In this document: one piece after another, positions 53,186 through 62,990 of the stretch
How the letters are laid out: each line of letters opens with the position of its first letter
Numbering within the stretch: the first letter of the stretch is position 1
Assembly (NCBI RefSeq): GCF_003023845.1
Contig: NZ_PYFT01000001.1
Coordinates: forward strand, 1,240,001-1,304,000
Direction of reading: 5' to 3'
Origin: Adhaeribacter arboris
GTDB taxonomy: Bacteria > Bacteroidota > Bacteroidia > Cytophagales > Hymenobacteraceae
Length of the DNA: 64,000 nt
Position numbers and translations under genes: made by a program
The notes under the pieces: generated by a model
The model's input: the letters and a program-made list of their open reading frames with translations, nothing else
Told to the model about the DNA's origin: nothing
Database searches by the model: none

Positions 53186-55330
53186 TTAAGAATTTGTTTG
53201 AGCTTGCTCGCCAGCTTTAGGAATTAACACTTTACGAGACAATTTAAATTTACCGGTTTTTTTATCTACATCTACCAGTTTCACTTTTATTTCTTCGCCG
53301 ATCTCTAATACATTATCCATTGATTCTAAGCGCTCCCATTTAACTTCGGAGATATGCAATAAGCCATCTTTACCCGGCATGAATTCAACAAAAGCGCCGT
53401 AAGGCTGAATGGATTTTACTTTACCTACATAAACCTCTCCAATTTCCGGAACCGATACAATAGCTTTTACTTTACTTACGGCTTCGTCCATTGCTTGTTG
53501 GTTATTCGCAAAGATATTTACGTGGCCTTTATCATTTTTCTCTTCAATAACGATAGTAGCTCCCGTATCTTTTTGTATTTGTTGTACTACTTTACCGCCA
53601 GGTCCAATAATGGCTCCGATAAATTCTTTTTCAATAACAATATTATAAGAACGAGGCGTGTGGGGTTTATAATCCGCATTAGGTACCGCAATGGTTTTCG
53701 CCATTTCACCCAATATGTGCAAACGACCTGCTTTAGCCTGGGCCAAAGCTTGAGATAGTATTTCGAAAGAAAGCCCTTGTACTTTTATGTCCATCTGGCA
53801 AGCAGTAATACCATCTTTCGTACCAGCTACCTTAAAATCCATATCGCCTAAGTGGTCTTCGTCACCTAAAATATCGGATAATACCGCAAATTTACCACTT
53901 TCCTTATCGGTGATTAAACCCATGGCAATTCCTGATACCCCACCTTTTACTTTCACGCCAGCATCCATTAATGCTAAAGACCCCGCACAGACAGTAGCCA
54001 TGGAAGAAGAACCATTTGATTCTAGGATATCGGATACAATCCGGATGGTATATGGGTTTTCTGTTTCCGATGGTAACACTTTACGCAAGGCACGCATAGC
54101 TAAATTACCATGGCCTACTTCTCTCCTACCCGGACCACGGTTAGGTTTTACCTCACCCGTTGAAAAAGCCGGGAAATTATAGTGCAGGATAAATTTATTA
54201 GAACCCGTAAACATGGCACTGTCAATCATTTGTTCATCTAATTTGGTGCCTAGAGTAACAGTGGTTAATGATTGCGTTTCGCCGCGAGTAAAAATGGCGG
54301 AACCATGTGTGGATGGCAGATAATTGATTTCGGACCAAATAGCCCGAATTTCATCTAATTTACGGCCATCTAATCGAATCCTTTCGTCTAAAACTACATT
54401 ACGAACTGCCTCTTTCTCAATATCGTGGTAATAAGTTTTAAGTAATCCTAAATCAATTTCATGATCTTCGGGTAAAGCGGCAATATATTCATCAATGATC
54501 GCCCGGAAAGCAACCCGGCGTTCTGATTTTGCATTATTGCCCGATTTAGCTACCGCATATACTTTATCGTATACTTCGGCTTGTAAACGTTCTTTTAGTT
54601 CCGGGTCATGCGTTTCGTGCGAATATTCCCGTTTCTGCAGTTTGCCAACTTCTTCGGCTAATTCAACTTGAGCCTGGCATTGCAACTTGATAGCTTCGTG
54701 CGCAACGCGAATAGCTTCGAGCATTTCTTCTTCCGAAACTTCGTTCATTTCACCTTCCACCATGGCAATACTATCCGCAGAACCACCCACCATAATATCA
54801 ATATCAGCTCGCACCAAGTCAGAACCTAATGGATTAATAACAAACTGTCCATCAATGCGGGCTACCCGAACTTCTGAAATAGGTCCGTTAAATGGAATAT
54901 CCGAGACAGCTAAGGCCGCAGAAGCCGCTAAACCAGCCAAAGCATCCGGTAAAATATCTGTATCGGCTGAAATTAAATTTATTAAAATTTGAGTATCCGC
55001 ATGATAATCGTCCGGGAACATAGGACGAAGGACACGGTCGACTAAACGGCTAATTAAAATTTCATAATCAGATAAACGAGCTTCACGTTTCAGAAAACCG
55101 CCGGGAATTTTACCGGAAGAAGCAAATTTTTCTTGATAATCAACAGATAAAGGTAAAAAGTCGGTGCCTTCACGAGCTTCTTTTGCCGAAACCACCGTAG
55201 CTAGCAACATCGTATTCCCCATTTTTACGACTACTGCGCCATCGGCTTGTTTGGCAAGTCTACCGGTTTCAATGGTTATTTCCCGGCCATCGGTTAAAGT
55301 GATTGTTTTATAAATAGCGTTATAAGACAT
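53186..55330 (-). CDS. pnp: polyribonucleotide nucleotidyltransferase (PNPase)
   Basis: 3'-5' phosphorolytic exoribonuclease of mRNA decay. The 714 residues contain two RNase PH-like domains (about 10-145 and 310-545, the latter with the active-site region around [21 protein letters not shown]), a helical linker, a KH domain (about 555-615, [17 protein letters not shown]) and an S1 domain (about 620-690, [29 protein letters not shown]). It follows rpsO on the same strand, a conserved order, but a terminator stands between them. A hairpin lies in its leader. Confidence 0.97.
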   Translation of the reverse strand: MSYNAIYKTITLTDGREITIETGRLAKQADGAVVVKMGNTMLLATVVSAKEAREGTDFLPLSVDYQEKFASSGKIPGGFLKREARLSDYEILISRLVDRVLRPMFPDDYHADTQILINLISADTDILPDALAGLAASAALAVSDIPFNGPISEVRVARIDGQFVINPLGSDLVRADIDIMVGGSADSIAMVEGEMNEVSEEEMLEAIRVAHEAIKLQCQAQVELAEEVGKLQKREYSHETHDPELKERLQAEVYDKVYAVAKSGNNAKSERRVAFRAIIDEYIAALPEDHEIDLGLLKTYYHDIEKEAVRNVVLDERIRLDGRKLDEIRAIWSEINYLPSTHGSAIFTRGETQSLTTVTLGTKLDEQMIDSAMFTGSNKFILHYNFPAFSTGEVKPNRGPGRREVGHGNLAMRALRKVLPSETENPYTIRIVSDILESNGSSSMATVCAGSLALMDAGVKVKGGVSGIAMGLITDKESGKFAVLSDILGDEDHLGDMDFKVAGTKDGITACQMDIKVQGLSFEILSQALAQAKAGRLHILGEMAKTIAVPNADYKPHTPRSYNIVIEKEFIGAIIGPGGKVVQQIQKDTGATIVIEEKNDKGHVNIFANNQQAMDEAVSKVKAIVSVPEIGEVYVGKVKSIQPYGAFVEFMPGKDGLLHISEVKWERLESMDNVLEIGEEIKVKLVDVDKKTGKFKLSRKVLIPKAGEQAQTNS

Positions 55331-55348
55331 ATATTTTTATACTACATA

Positions 55349-55367
55349 AAAGGGCCGTCCGCCCTTT
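55349..55367 (-). promoter_or_regulatory. GC-rich hairpin in the pnp leader
   Basis: AAAGGGC (55349-55355) and GCCCTTT (55361-55367) pair around a 5-nt loop, 18 nt before the pnp ATG. In enterobacteria pnp is autoregulated through a leader hairpin cut by RNase III; a parallel here is inference. It could also be a weak second terminator of rpsO (TTTT follows). Confidence 0.4.
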
Positions 55368-55401
55368 AAATAAATTTAAAATTGTAAAATAGCAGGCACG
55401 T

Positions 55402-55448
55402 AAAAAAGATTAGGGAATCCCTAAAATGAATTCCCTAATCTTTTTTTT
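55402..55448 (-). terminator. rho-independent terminator after rpsO
   Basis: A 16-17-bp stem (55402-55418 with 55430-55446, GATTAGGGAAT core), 11-nt loop, T6 run on the minus strand. It begins within a base or two of the rpsO stop codon at 55447-55449. Confidence 0.88.
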
Positions 55449-55722
55449 ATTTTCTGATACCTAATTCGTTGATAATGGCCCGATATCTTTCAATTTCGGT
55501 GTGTGACAGGTAGTTGAGTAATCTTCTTCTTTTACCTACCAGTTTTAAAAGACCCAAACGGGTAGAGAAATCTTTTTTGTTTTCTTTCAAATGCTCTGTT
55601 AAATGATTGATTCGGTGGGTAAACAAAGCAATTTGGGATTCAGCGGAACCGGTATCGGTTTTAGATTTTTGTAAGCTGTTCTTCTCAAAAATTTCTTGTT
55701 TCGCTTCGGTAGTTAATTTCAT
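55447..55722 (-). CDS. rpsO: 30S ribosomal protein S15
   Basis: Primary rRNA-binding protein of the 30S platform, contacting h20-h22 of 16S rRNA. The 91 residues have the family blocks [50 protein letters not shown]. Normal length. It precedes pnp on the same strand. A -7 element at 55771 and a strong terminator define it as an independent unit. Confidence 0.98.
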   Translation of the reverse strand: MKLTTEAKQEIFEKNSLQKSKTDTGSAESQIALFTHRINHLTEHLKENKKDFSTRLGLLKLVGKRRRLLNYLSHTEIERYRAIINELGIRK

Positions 55723-55770
55723 CGGGTATTATTGGCTTATTTATCTTTCTTTGTCGTTTCTATTAGGCGG

Positions 55771-55778
55771 CAAAGGTA
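55771..55778 (-). promoter_or_regulatory. -7 promoter element of rpsO
   Basis: TACCTTTG on the minus strand matches TAnnTTTG, 48 nt before the rpsO start codon. Confidence 0.45.
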
Positions 55779-55828
55779 AGTATTTTTTTAGATTTTTTAA
55801 AATTATTTAATTATATTCTTAACGTACA

Positions 55829-57241
55829 CTACAACTTATTGCGTTTCAAGCGTAGAGTAAGTCGGCGCCAAAAATCAATCTCTAACAGACTAGAGTCGTT
55901 CCGGGCTTGGTATAAAAAAAACAGGCCAATTGGTAGTAAAATTAAGTTGGCTGCCCACATGCCTGCGCCTACCATAACAATTCCTTCGCGTCCCCATTTT
56001 TCCCCTAAAATGGTTAACACATAAAAAATAATAAAAAACAAAATGGATATGAGCACAGGCATGCCTAAACCACCTTTTTTGATAATAGCCCCGAGAGGCG
56101 CCCCAATCAAGAACATGATTACACAAGCTGCCGACTGCGTAAATTTTCGAAAAATTTCGATTTGATAATTATTACTTTCCCGGTACGTTACTTTCATTTT
56201 TTCGGTATAAGCGGTTGTAAAGCTTTTAATATTGCGGGCTTTATTGGTGGCCAAAGAAATTACGTTAGGATTTCTTTCGGGAAGTGGTCTTTTAGAGATA
56301 GTAGCAATTTTGGGTAGCTGCATTCTTTTAAGCGAATCCGCTTTAAAATACGCATAGTAGGGTCCCAAATTAGGAGCTACTAATCTACGCTCTTGGTTTA
56401 ACTGCTTTCTTAAAGAATCCGTTACATGCCGAAGCTCTTTAATGTTTAACATCATCCGGCTACCTTTAAATAAATCTTCGCGGGTACGGTCGAGATTAAA
56501 GGAGGATAAATTAAAAAGCATTTTTTGCGAGGTAAAATTCTGCCGGACAAATCCCGCCTGAGTATTCGAACCCGTATTAGAAGCATCTTCGGCATAAATT
56601 TTACCATTATACAAATCAAAAGCTAAGTACTGCTCATTGAATTTAGTATACATTCTCCCAGAATCAGCCATAATAACACTGGTATTTCCTCGCCCGCTCG
56701 AATGATCATAAATCATTACCCCTTTTAAAATATCACCTTCTTCGCCTAATTTTTCGGTAACCTTAATACTGTAACCAGGAATACCATTGTAAAATATATT
56801 CTCCCGAATATCAAGTGAAGGCTTTTTCTGTCGAATATCCCAGAGTAAACTATAGGCCTTTAAGTTTGCTTTGGGCACAATTTTATTATTAAAGTAAAAC
56901 GCACCCACACCCAGAAATAAAGTAAAAATAAAAACAGGGCGCAGTATTCGGATGAGGGATATCCCGGAAGTTTTAATGGCAGTTAACTCATGATGCTCCC
57001 CTAAATTTCCATAGGTCATGAGGGAGGAAATTAATACAGCCAAAGGCAAAGCTACGGGAGCCATATTCAAGCTGAAGTACATTAAAAGCTGGGCTATGAC
57101 TAAAAAGCCCAAATCCTTACCTACTAAATCATCGAGGTATTTCAGCATGTATTGCGTAAGCAAAATGAACTCTACTACTGCAAACGTTAATAAAAAAGGA
57201 CCGATAAAAGAGCGTAGTATGAGCTTATCTAATTTTTTCAT
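55829..57241 (-). CDS. LptF/LptG-family permease (YjgP/YjgQ)
   Basis: A 470-residue inner-membrane protein of the lipopolysaccharide-export ABC transporter. The membrane part comprises an N-terminal helix set (about 10-120: LILRSFIGPFLLTFAVVEFILL, and LPLAVLISSLMTYGNLGEHHELTAIKTSGIS, the coupling helix) and a C-terminal set (about 365-455). Between them is a long periplasmic beta-jellyroll region. One gene is present here; the partner permease and LptB are elsewhere. Slightly longer than enterobacterial homologues (about 360), as is common in Bacteroidota. Confidence 0.92.
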   Translation of the reverse strand: MKKLDKLILRSFIGPFLLTFAVVEFILLTQYMLKYLDDLVGKDLGFLVIAQLLMYFSLNMAPVALPLAVLISSLMTYGNLGEHHELTAIKTSGISLIRILRPVFIFTLFLGVGAFYFNNKIVPKANLKAYSLLWDIRQKKPSLDIRENIFYNGIPGYSIKVTEKLGEEGDILKGVMIYDHSSGRGNTSVIMADSGRMYTKFNEQYLAFDLYNGKIYAEDASNTGSNTQAGFVRQNFTSQKMLFNLSSFNLDRTREDLFKGSRMMLNIKELRHVTDSLRKQLNQERRLVAPNLGPYYAYFKADSLKRMQLPKIATISKRPLPERNPNVISLATNKARNIKSFTTAYTEKMKVTYRESNNYQIEIFRKFTQSAACVIMFLIGAPLGAIIKKGGLGMPVLISILFFIIFYVLTILGEKWGREGIVMVGAGMWAANLILLPIGLFFLYQARNDSSLLEIDFWRRLTLRLKRNKL

Positions 57242-57380
57242 ATCAGCAAAGCCACTCTATATACCTTTCTATAATTTAAGTATACAGATAAATTTTTGTG
57301 ATTAAGTTTTACAAGTAACAATATAGGTCAGTACTAATGATACTATACTAGTATTAGCTTTTTTAATGGTATAACGTAAT

Positions 57381-57776
57381 TTAACCGCCTAAAATATCTC
57401 GTAAGCCTTGAATTAGGCCATCCCACATTTCATTCAGTTCTACTAAGTCTGTTTCATCTGAATAATCAATCACCCGGAGATAATGCTCTTGGGTAAGTTC
57501 ACTGGTTTCAATGCAAAAATCCATATAACTGGGATCCGATTCGTGATGTTTTTGATTATTTAAGAAAACAAAACGCACCGACTTATTTGTTCGATGGCTG
57601 TTCATTTCGGCGTAATGGTTCTGATTATCCCAAATAAAATTAAAAATTTTATCTTCATTCAGCCGAACATCGTGGCAAAACCACTGTGCTAAACCTGAAG
57701 CAGTGCTTAAATACGGATAAATCATCCGGGCAGAAGCATTTATGGGGTATTCATTCGTATACTTAAATTTGCTCAT
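57381..57776 (-). CDS. START-like (SRPBCC) domain protein
   Basis: A 131-residue soluble protein of the START-like group found in Bacteroidota. It begins MSKFKYTNEYPINASARMIYPYLSTASGLAQWFCHDV and ends LNEMWDGLIQGLRDILGG, a helix that closes the hydrophobic cavity. Start at ATG 57776; the frame extends two residues to 57782. Ligand and role unknown. Single gene, next to tRNA-Met on the other strand. Confidence 0.85.
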   Translation of the reverse strand: MSKFKYTNEYPINASARMIYPYLSTASGLAQWFCHDVRLNEDKIFNFIWDNQNHYAEMNSHRTNKSVRFVFLNNQKHHESDPSYMDFCIETSELTQEHYLRVIDYSDETDLVELNEMWDGLIQGLRDILGG

Positions 57777-57866
57777 AATCATAAGCCTAGAGGTATTCGA
57801 TTAGGTACAGTAATTAAATCAAATTATTTTATTTTAAAAAACTTGCTTATATAATATTGTTATGTC

Positions 57867-57874
57867 TACATTTG
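57867..57874 (+). promoter_or_regulatory. -7 promoter element of tRNA-Met
   Basis: TACATTTG with CTTG at 57842-57845 in the -33 zone (21-nt spacer). It lies 15 nt before the tRNA 5' end. Confidence 0.6.
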
Positions 57875-57889
57875 CACTCCGAATTTCAA

Positions 57890-57963
57890 GGCGGGGTAGC
57901 TCAGTTGGTTAGAGCACAGGATTCATAACCCTGAGGTCAGGGGTTCAAATCCCCTCCCCGCTA
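57890..57963 (+). tRNA. tRNA-Met (CAT anticodon)
   Basis: A complete cloverleaf. Acceptor stem GGCGGGG (57890-57896) pairs with CCCCGCT (57956-57962), with G-U at 1:72; D-arm GCTCAGTTGGTTAGAGC; anticodon loop TTCATAA with CAT; T-arm AGGGG TTCAAAT CCCCT; discriminator A at 57963; CCA not encoded. Lacking the unpaired C1-A72 and the three G-C anticodon pairs of initiators, it is most likely elongator tRNA-Met; a tRNA-Ile with lysidine at C34 cannot be excluded. A31-C39 in the anticodon stem is a mismatch. Confidence 0.93.
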
Positions 57964-57968
57964 CTCCT

Positions 57969-58000
57969 AGCCCCTTTACTTTGTGTTTAGGGGCTTTTTT
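57969..58000 (+). terminator. rho-independent terminator after tRNA-Met
   Basis: AGCCCCT (57969-57975) / AGGGGCT (57989-57995) with a 13-nt loop and T6 tail, 6 nt after the tRNA. The open frame starting at 57981 overlaps it and is spurious. Bases 58001-58190 hold nothing recognisable. Confidence 0.88.
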
Positions 58001-58193
58001 ATTTAATAACGTTCAGCCTCTTCAAAATTTAACACTATTCTTACCAAAATTTTTAATTGATCACCTGTATAGTGAAGCAAAACTTAAACTTGAAAATCCA
58101 TTCTGTTATTATAGATTATACTTATTAAGCTTCGTATTTACTAAATGTAAACCGAAAACTTTTAAAAAGAAAACAATATTCGGATAGCAAAAA

Positions 58194-58222
58194 AAAAGCT
58201 TAACCCGGGGTTAAGCTTTTCT
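58194..58222 (-). terminator. rho-independent terminator after rplT
   Basis: AAAAGCTTAACC (58194-58205) / GGTTAAGCTTTT (58209-58220) around a 3-nt loop, with a long T run on the minus strand. It ends the thrS-infC-rpmI-rplT unit. Confidence 0.9.
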
Positions 58223-58239
58223 TCCTTTATTTTAAAGTA

Positions 58240-58584
58240 CTATCTTACTTTCTCGACAATACCCTTAAAAGCTTCCGGATGATTTAGAGCTAAATCAGCT
58301 AAAACTTTGCGGTTTAAGTTAACATTTGCTTTCTTTAAGCTACCCATAAATTGAGAATAGGATAATCCATATTCCCGGACCCCGGCATTAATACGCTGAA
58401 TCCACAAACCGCGAAAATCTCTTTTCTTGGTTTTTCTATCACGATAAGCATATAATAAACCTTTTTCTACTGCATTTTTGGCAACGGTCCATACGTTTTT
58501 ACGACGTCCGAAATAACCTTTTGCCAGTTTCATGATGCGCTTTCTTTTTTGTCGGGCGGCAACGACGTTTACGGATCTTGGCAT
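58240..58584 (-). CDS. rplT: 50S ribosomal protein L20
   Basis: Early 50S assembly protein binding 23S rRNA domain II. The 114 residues are normal: [36 protein letters not shown] at the basic N-terminus and [38 protein letters not shown] in the globular part. In many bacteria L20 represses its own operon by binding mRNA. Last gene of the infC-rpmI-rplT group; 122 nt separate it from rpmI. Confidence 0.98.
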   Translation of the reverse strand: MPRSVNVVAARQKRKRIMKLAKGYFGRRKNVWTVAKNAVEKGLLYAYRDRKTKKRDFRGLWIQRINAGVREYGLSYSQFMGSLKKANVNLNRKVLADLALNHPEAFKGIVEKVR

Positions 58585-58706
58585 TTCTTTAATTTTTTTG
58601 GAGAATGGTGATTTTTACAAATTCTTTAAAAACCAGGCCCCGGGTAATAAATAATTTAAGGGAAAGAAATTATTTAACCAATCTAAAACTGGCTAGTAAA
58701 CTTCTC

Positions 58707-58901
58707 TTACAAGTTAAGCATTGCTTTTACGCGGCCCAGGTCAGCATCACTTACTAGACCAACATGAGTCAGGCTTCTTTTCTGCTTTGTGGTTTTCTTT
58801 GTCAGAATATGGCTTTTAAAAGCGTGTTTCCGCTTTATCTTGCCTGTTCCGGTCAGAGAAAATCTCTTTTTAGCACCAGATTTAGTTTTTACTTTAGGCA
58901 T
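58707..58901 (-). CDS. rpmI: 50S ribosomal protein L35
   Basis: Small 50S protein, 64 residues, with the family pattern [31 protein letters not shown] and [31 protein letters not shown]. It lies between infC (60 nt upstream) and rplT, the universal order for these three genes. Confidence 0.98.
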   Translation of the reverse strand: MPKVKTKSGAKKRFSLTGTGKIKRKHAFKSHILTKKTTKQKRSLTHVGLVSDADLGRVKAMLNL

Positions 58902-58961
58902 TTTATTTATTTAATTGTTGAAATTCTCTTCAATCTAAAGCTTACAATGTAAGCTTTACCG

Positions 58962-59513
58962 TTATTTTTTGGGCTTAGGAGCCAGGAACAAAAACATACG
59001 TTTTCCTTCCAGTTTAGGCATTTGTTCCACTTTGGCGTATTCTTCCAAAGCTTGCGCAAATTTGAGCAGCAGTAACTCACCTCGTTCTTTAAAAACAATG
59101 GTACGTCCCACGAAATGAACGTAGGCCTTTACTTTAGCCCCACTTTCTAAAAATGATTTAGCGTGTTTTACCTTAAACTCAAAGTCATGATCGTCGGTAT
59201 TTGGGCCAAACCGAATTTCCTTCTGGACTACTTTCTGGGTCTTAGCCTTTAACTCCCGCTGCTTTTTCTTTATGTCGTACTTAAACTTAGAGTAATCTAC
59301 AATACGACAAACCGGGGGTTCTGCTTTGGGAGATATCTCAACTAAATCGAGATTTTGCTCTCGGGCAATGGCCTGAGCTTGGGTAAGTGAATAAATGCCT
59401 GGCTGAATATTATCGCCAACCAACCGCACTTCCCGGGCCAATATTCGGTTATTAATCTTATAAGGCTCCTCAACGACCGCTCTGGGTCCGGGGCGTTTAT
59501 TTGTAGGATTTAT
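58962..59513 (-). CDS. infC: translation initiation factor IF-3, probable ATA start
   Basis: IF-3 prevents premature subunit joining and discriminates against wrong start codons. The obvious frame begins with a TTG at 59441, but the same frame continues upstream to a stop at 59526-59528, coding for [20 protein letters not shown] before [13 protein letters not shown], which matches the usual IF-3 N-terminus. No ATG, GTG or TTG occurs in that stretch at a suitable place; the only AUN codon near its beginning is ATA at 59513-59511, giving 183 residues, the family norm. The rest (IF3 N domain, linker, C domain with [21 protein letters not shown]) is complete. Confidence 0.85.
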   Translation of the reverse strand: MNPTNKRPGPRAVVEEPYKINNRILAREVRLVGDNIQPGIYSLTQAQAIAREQNLDLVEISPKAEPPVCRIVDYSKFKYDIKKKQRELKAKTQKVVQKEIRFGPNTDDHDFEFKVKHAKSFLESGAKVKAYVHFVGRTIVFKERGELLLLKFAQALEEYAKVEQMPKLEGKRMFLFLAPKPKK

Positions 59514-59591
59514 AGTTTTACTCGTTTAAGTTTAACAAATTACAATTAAGGTGCAAATATCGCATAAAAGAATATATTATAAAAATAAATT

Positions 59592-61532
59592 CTAGTTTTT
59601 GCTCAAAATATCCTCTACCATCGATTTAAAATTGCTGATAAATACATCAACGGTTAAATTCCCCATGTCACCAATGCCGTGCTTACGAACCGCAATAATA
59701 CTATTCTCTTGCTCTTTCTCTCCTACAATAATCATGTAAGGAATTTTTTGCATTTCCGCATCCCGTATTTTACGACCAATTTTCTCATCCCGGGTGTCAA
59801 TATGACCCCGAATATCTTCCTGCAGCAAGCGCTCGTACACCTGCTGGGCATAATCGTGGTACTTCTCCGAAATAGGTAAAATAGCAAATTGCTCCGGGCT
59901 CAACCATAACGGGAATTTACCGGCACAATGCTCTATTAATACCGCTACGAAGCGCTCTATGGAACCGAAAGGTGCCCGGTGAATCATAACCGGACGTTGT
60001 TTGGTGTTATCGGAGGCGGTATATTCTAATTGAAAACGCTCGGGCAGGTTATAATCTACCTGAATGGTACCTAATTGCCACTTTCTACCCAAGGCATCTT
60101 TCACCATAAAATCTAACTTTGGCCCGTAAAAAGCAGCTTCCCCGTACTCGGTGACAGTAGGCAGACCTTTTTCCTGAGCTGCTTCTATAATGGCAGTTTC
60201 AGCTTTCTCCCAGACTTCATCGCTGCCTATGTATTTAGACCGGTTAACGGAATCACGCAACGAAATCTGAGCGGTATAATCTTCGAAGCCTAAGGCATTA
60301 AACACGTAAAGCACCAAATCAATCACTTTGGTGAATTCTTGTTTCACCTGGTCGGCTCGGCAGAAAATATGCGCATCGTCTTGGGTAAAGCCGCGCACAC
60401 GAGTCAAACCATGCAATTCCCCACTTTGCTCATACCGATAAACAGTACCAAATTCAGCTAAGCGCAAAGGTAAGTCACGGTACGAACGAGGTTTTACTTT
60501 GTAAATTTCACAATGATGCGGACAATTCATGGGTTTTAGCAAGAACTCCTCCCCTTCATTAGGAGTATGAATGGGCTGAAAAGAATCTTTACCGTATTTT
60601 TCGTAGTGCCCGGAAGTTACGTACAGCTCTTTAGCTCCAATGTGCGGTGTAACTACTTGCTGGTATCCGGCTTTCACTTGAGCCCGGCGCATAAAATTTT
60701 CGAGCCGTTCGCGCAAAGCAGTGCCTTTCGGCAACCATAAAGGTAAACCCATACCCACCTTCTCCGAAAAGGCAAATAACTCCAGTTCTTTCCCCAGTTT
60801 GCGGTGGTCGCGCCGCTTAGCTTCTTCCAGTTTTTCCAGGTACTCAGTTAAATCTTTCTGTTTCGGAAAAGTAATGGCATATACCCGGGTAAGCTGTTTA
60901 CTTTTTTCATCGCCGCGCCAATAGGCGCCTGCTACGTTCATGAGCTTGGCAGCTTTTATGAAACCCGTATTTGGAATATGCGGTCCGCGGCATAAATCGG
61001 TAAAATTACCTTGGGTATAAAAAGTAATCGTTCCGTCTTGCAAATCTTGCAGCAAATCTAACTTATACTTATCGCCTTTTTCGGTGAAGTATGCTATAGC
61101 ATCGGCTTTCGAAATTTCTTTACGTACATAGGGACTTTTTGCCCTAGCCAGTTCCAGCATTTTTTGTTCGATAGTCGCAAAATCGTCTTGCGAAAGCTGA
61201 CGATCGCCTAAATCAATATCGTAGTAAAAACCATTTTCAATGGCGGGACCTATTCCGAATTGAACACCGGGATATAAAGATTCTAAAGCTTCCGCCAACA
61301 AGTGGGCGGAGGAATGCCAATACGTAGCTTTCCCTTCTGCATCGTTCCAGGTTAGTAATTGTACCGTAGCATCTTGATTTATAGGACGGTTAGCCTCTAC
61401 AATTTCGTTGTTTACTTTAGCGGCCAACACATTGCGGGCCAAGCCTTCACTAATGTCGGCAGCTATTTCATAACCGGTTACTCCTGCTTCGTATTGTTTA
61501 ACCGAGCCATCGGGTAAGGTAATATTAATCAT
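59592..61532 (-). CDS. thrS: threonyl-tRNA synthetase
   Basis: Charges tRNA-Thr and edits mischarged serine. The 646 residues contain a TGS domain (1-60), the editing domain with [11 protein letters not shown] (about 73-83) and [10 protein letters not shown], the class II core with [11 protein letters not shown] (zinc Cys), [13 protein letters not shown], and a C-terminal anticodon domain (about 535-646). It overlaps the upstream TPR lipoprotein gene by 8 nt and precedes infC, an order widely conserved. Confidence 0.97.
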   Translation of the reverse strand: MINITLPDGSVKQYEAGVTGYEIAADISEGLARNVLAAKVNNEIVEANRPINQDATVQLLTWNDAEGKATYWHSSAHLLAEALESLYPGVQFGIGPAIENGFYYDIDLGDRQLSQDDFATIEQKMLELARAKSPYVRKEISKADAIAYFTEKGDKYKLDLLQDLQDGTITFYTQGNFTDLCRGPHIPNTGFIKAAKLMNVAGAYWRGDEKSKQLTRVYAITFPKQKDLTEYLEKLEEAKRRDHRKLGKELELFAFSEKVGMGLPLWLPKGTALRERLENFMRRAQVKAGYQQVVTPHIGAKELYVTSGHYEKYGKDSFQPIHTPNEGEEFLLKPMNCPHHCEIYKVKPRSYRDLPLRLAEFGTVYRYEQSGELHGLTRVRGFTQDDAHIFCRADQVKQEFTKVIDLVLYVFNALGFEDYTAQISLRDSVNRSKYIGSDEVWEKAETAIIEAAQEKGLPTVTEYGEAAFYGPKLDFMVKDALGRKWQLGTIQVDYNLPERFQLEYTASDNTKQRPVMIHRAPFGSIERFVAVLIEHCAGKFPLWLSPEQFAILPISEKYHDYAQQVYERLLQEDIRGHIDTRDEKIGRKIRDAEMQKIPYMIIVGEKEQENSIIAVRKHGIGDMGNLTVDVFISNFKSMVEDILSKN

Positions 61533-62676
61533 TCTTTTTGCTTCGTAGTTTTTTATTTTCTTCTTTAGATTGCCGGCGTTCCCGAAAAATAGCTAGTAAA
61601 CTATCTCGTTTTTGCTTTTCCTCGAAACGTAAGCTATCACGTCTGATTTTGTAAAGTTGATACATGGTGCGCCGCACGCCCCACATAGCTTTTATATTTT
61701 GTACATCTCGCTTATAAACCCATTGGTAATGCGGCAAGGCTTTCTCTAATTGCCCGGTTTTTTCGTAACTTTCCCCTAGAATGATATGCGACTGCGGCAA
61801 ATTATCGGAATGTTTCAGAGATTTTTCTAATTCAGTGATCGCTTCCGGATATTTGTTTTTATTGAAAGCCAGCACCCCGACTCTTTGGTGGGCAAGATAT
61901 AATAAAGAATCGTATTTTACCGCATTTCTATAACTTATGTAAGCGCTATCCAGTTTTTTTAGGTTGGTATAATACTCTCCTTGGTAGTACCACAAATAGG
62001 CGTTTGTAGAGTCTTGTTTTTGTCCTGCGCGCAAGTAATTTAAAGCAAAAACATCTTCTTTTCTAGCAAAATAAATCTTTAATAATTGATTATAGGCTTC
62101 AATTAAATCAGGGGAACGGCGAATAGCAGATTTAAAGTTGCGAATGGCTTCGGTGGTATCTCTTGTTTGAGCATAAGCTAAGCCCCGATAGAAATAAATA
62201 TATTCGTTTTGGGGTATTTCTTCGGCGGCGTCGTTTAAATATTGCAAAGCCATTCCGTACTTTTTGCTAAAAAGATATAACTCGCCCAGGAGCACGTCTA
62301 AATCGGTACTTCGGTAATTTAAATCTTCGGCGCGGGTAGCCGCCGTAAGGGCAGCAGGATAATTACCCGTTTTCCGTAGAATTTGAGCCTTCCGAAAATA
62401 ATATTCTCCTTTTTCTTCGTCCTGGGCAATGGCTTGGTTAACATCTTTCAGAGCCGCTGCGTCGTTATTGGCCTCTACGTAAAATTGAGCCCGTTTAAAA
62501 TAATGGGCTGCATTCTGAGGATCCCGCTTAATAGCAGCGCTGATTTCTTTCAACGTAAAAGCTGGGTCGTACTTCACTTGGCGGAGGTCAATCATTCTAT
62601 CTTGGCTTTGTTCCGGAGAAGAACAGGATAAAAGTAGAAGACCGCAAATTAAGTAAAGAAGTTTCTGCTGTAACAT
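61525..62676 (-). CDS. tetratricopeptide-repeat lipoprotein
   Basis: A 383-residue exported lipoprotein. Start taken at ATG 62676, giving a signal [15 protein letters not shown] with the lipobox Cys near residue 18; six extra residues from 62694 are unlikely. The mature part has about eight TPR units (for example [70 protein letters not shown]) and a highly charged coiled tail ([19 protein letters not shown]). A scaffold in the envelope; partners unknown. It overlaps thrS by 8 nt, so the two are co-transcribed from the -7 element at 62710. Confidence 0.88.
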   Translation of the reverse strand: MLQQKLLYLICGLLLLSCSSPEQSQDRMIDLRQVKYDPAFTLKEISAAIKRDPQNAAHYFKRAQFYVEANNDAAALKDVNQAIAQDEEKGEYYFRKAQILRKTGNYPAALTAATRAEDLNYRSTDLDVLLGELYLFSKKYGMALQYLNDAAEEIPQNEYIYFYRGLAYAQTRDTTEAIRNFKSAIRRSPDLIEAYNQLLKIYFARKEDVFALNYLRAGQKQDSTNAYLWYYQGEYYTNLKKLDSAYISYRNAVKYDSLLYLAHQRVGVLAFNKNKYPEAITELEKSLKHSDNLPQSHIILGESYEKTGQLEKALPHYQWVYKRDVQNIKAMWGVRRTMYQLYKIRRDSLRFEEKQKRDSLLAIFRERRQSKEENKKLRSKKND

Positions 62677-62709
62677 GCTGCCCCTTGAATCCATTGGTTA
62701 TACCTGCAG

Positions 62710-62717
62710 CAAAATTA
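62710..62717 (-). promoter_or_regulatory. -7 promoter element of the TPR-thrS-infC unit
   Basis: TAATTTTG on the minus strand matches TAnnTTTG, 33 nt before the TPR gene ATG at 62676. Confidence 0.4.
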
Positions 62718-62800
62718 TTAATTTTTAACGTTTATTAAGATACGTTTTCCTCGATATGTTGCTCCGAAATTAAATTAGGAAAGTAGTAAAACTATAATCA

Positions 62801-62872
62801 CTAGCATCTTTAAAGGAGGTAAGAATAATGCTAGCTTTCATAGTAAGGCTTTTTGATTCTATTTTCTTTTAA
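62801..62872 (+). other. possible tiny ORF with a full Shine-Dalgarno inside a dyad
   Basis: AAAGGAGGT (62812-62820) is followed 7 nt later by an ATG at 62828 opening a 14-codon frame (MLAFIVRLFDSIFF) with stop TAA at 62870-62872. CTAGCAT (62801-62807) and ATGCTAG (62828-62834) can pair, placing the SD in the loop and the start codon in the stem. Strong SD sequences are rare in Bacteroidota. It may be chance. Confidence 0.25.
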
Positions 62873-62990
62873 AACTAAGTACTTTTAAACAGTTGGTTTT
62901 AAATTGCAAGGACTTTTATTCTTCCTAAATAGTATTAATGTATAAAGCATTTAAGATTATAATGCTAAAGAACTCCATTTAAAGAATTAC

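Noticed and set aside
57981-58187. 68-codon frame after tRNA-Met on the plus strand
   Set aside because: It begins inside the tRNA terminator and has no coding character or recognisable domain.
62910-62932. Third copy of the ECF-type block (GGACTTTTATTCTTCCTAAATAG)
   Set aside because: It resembles the sites at 5566 and 6583 but lacks the CGTC core and the upstream ATTAAAGTAA, and no plus-strand gene follows.
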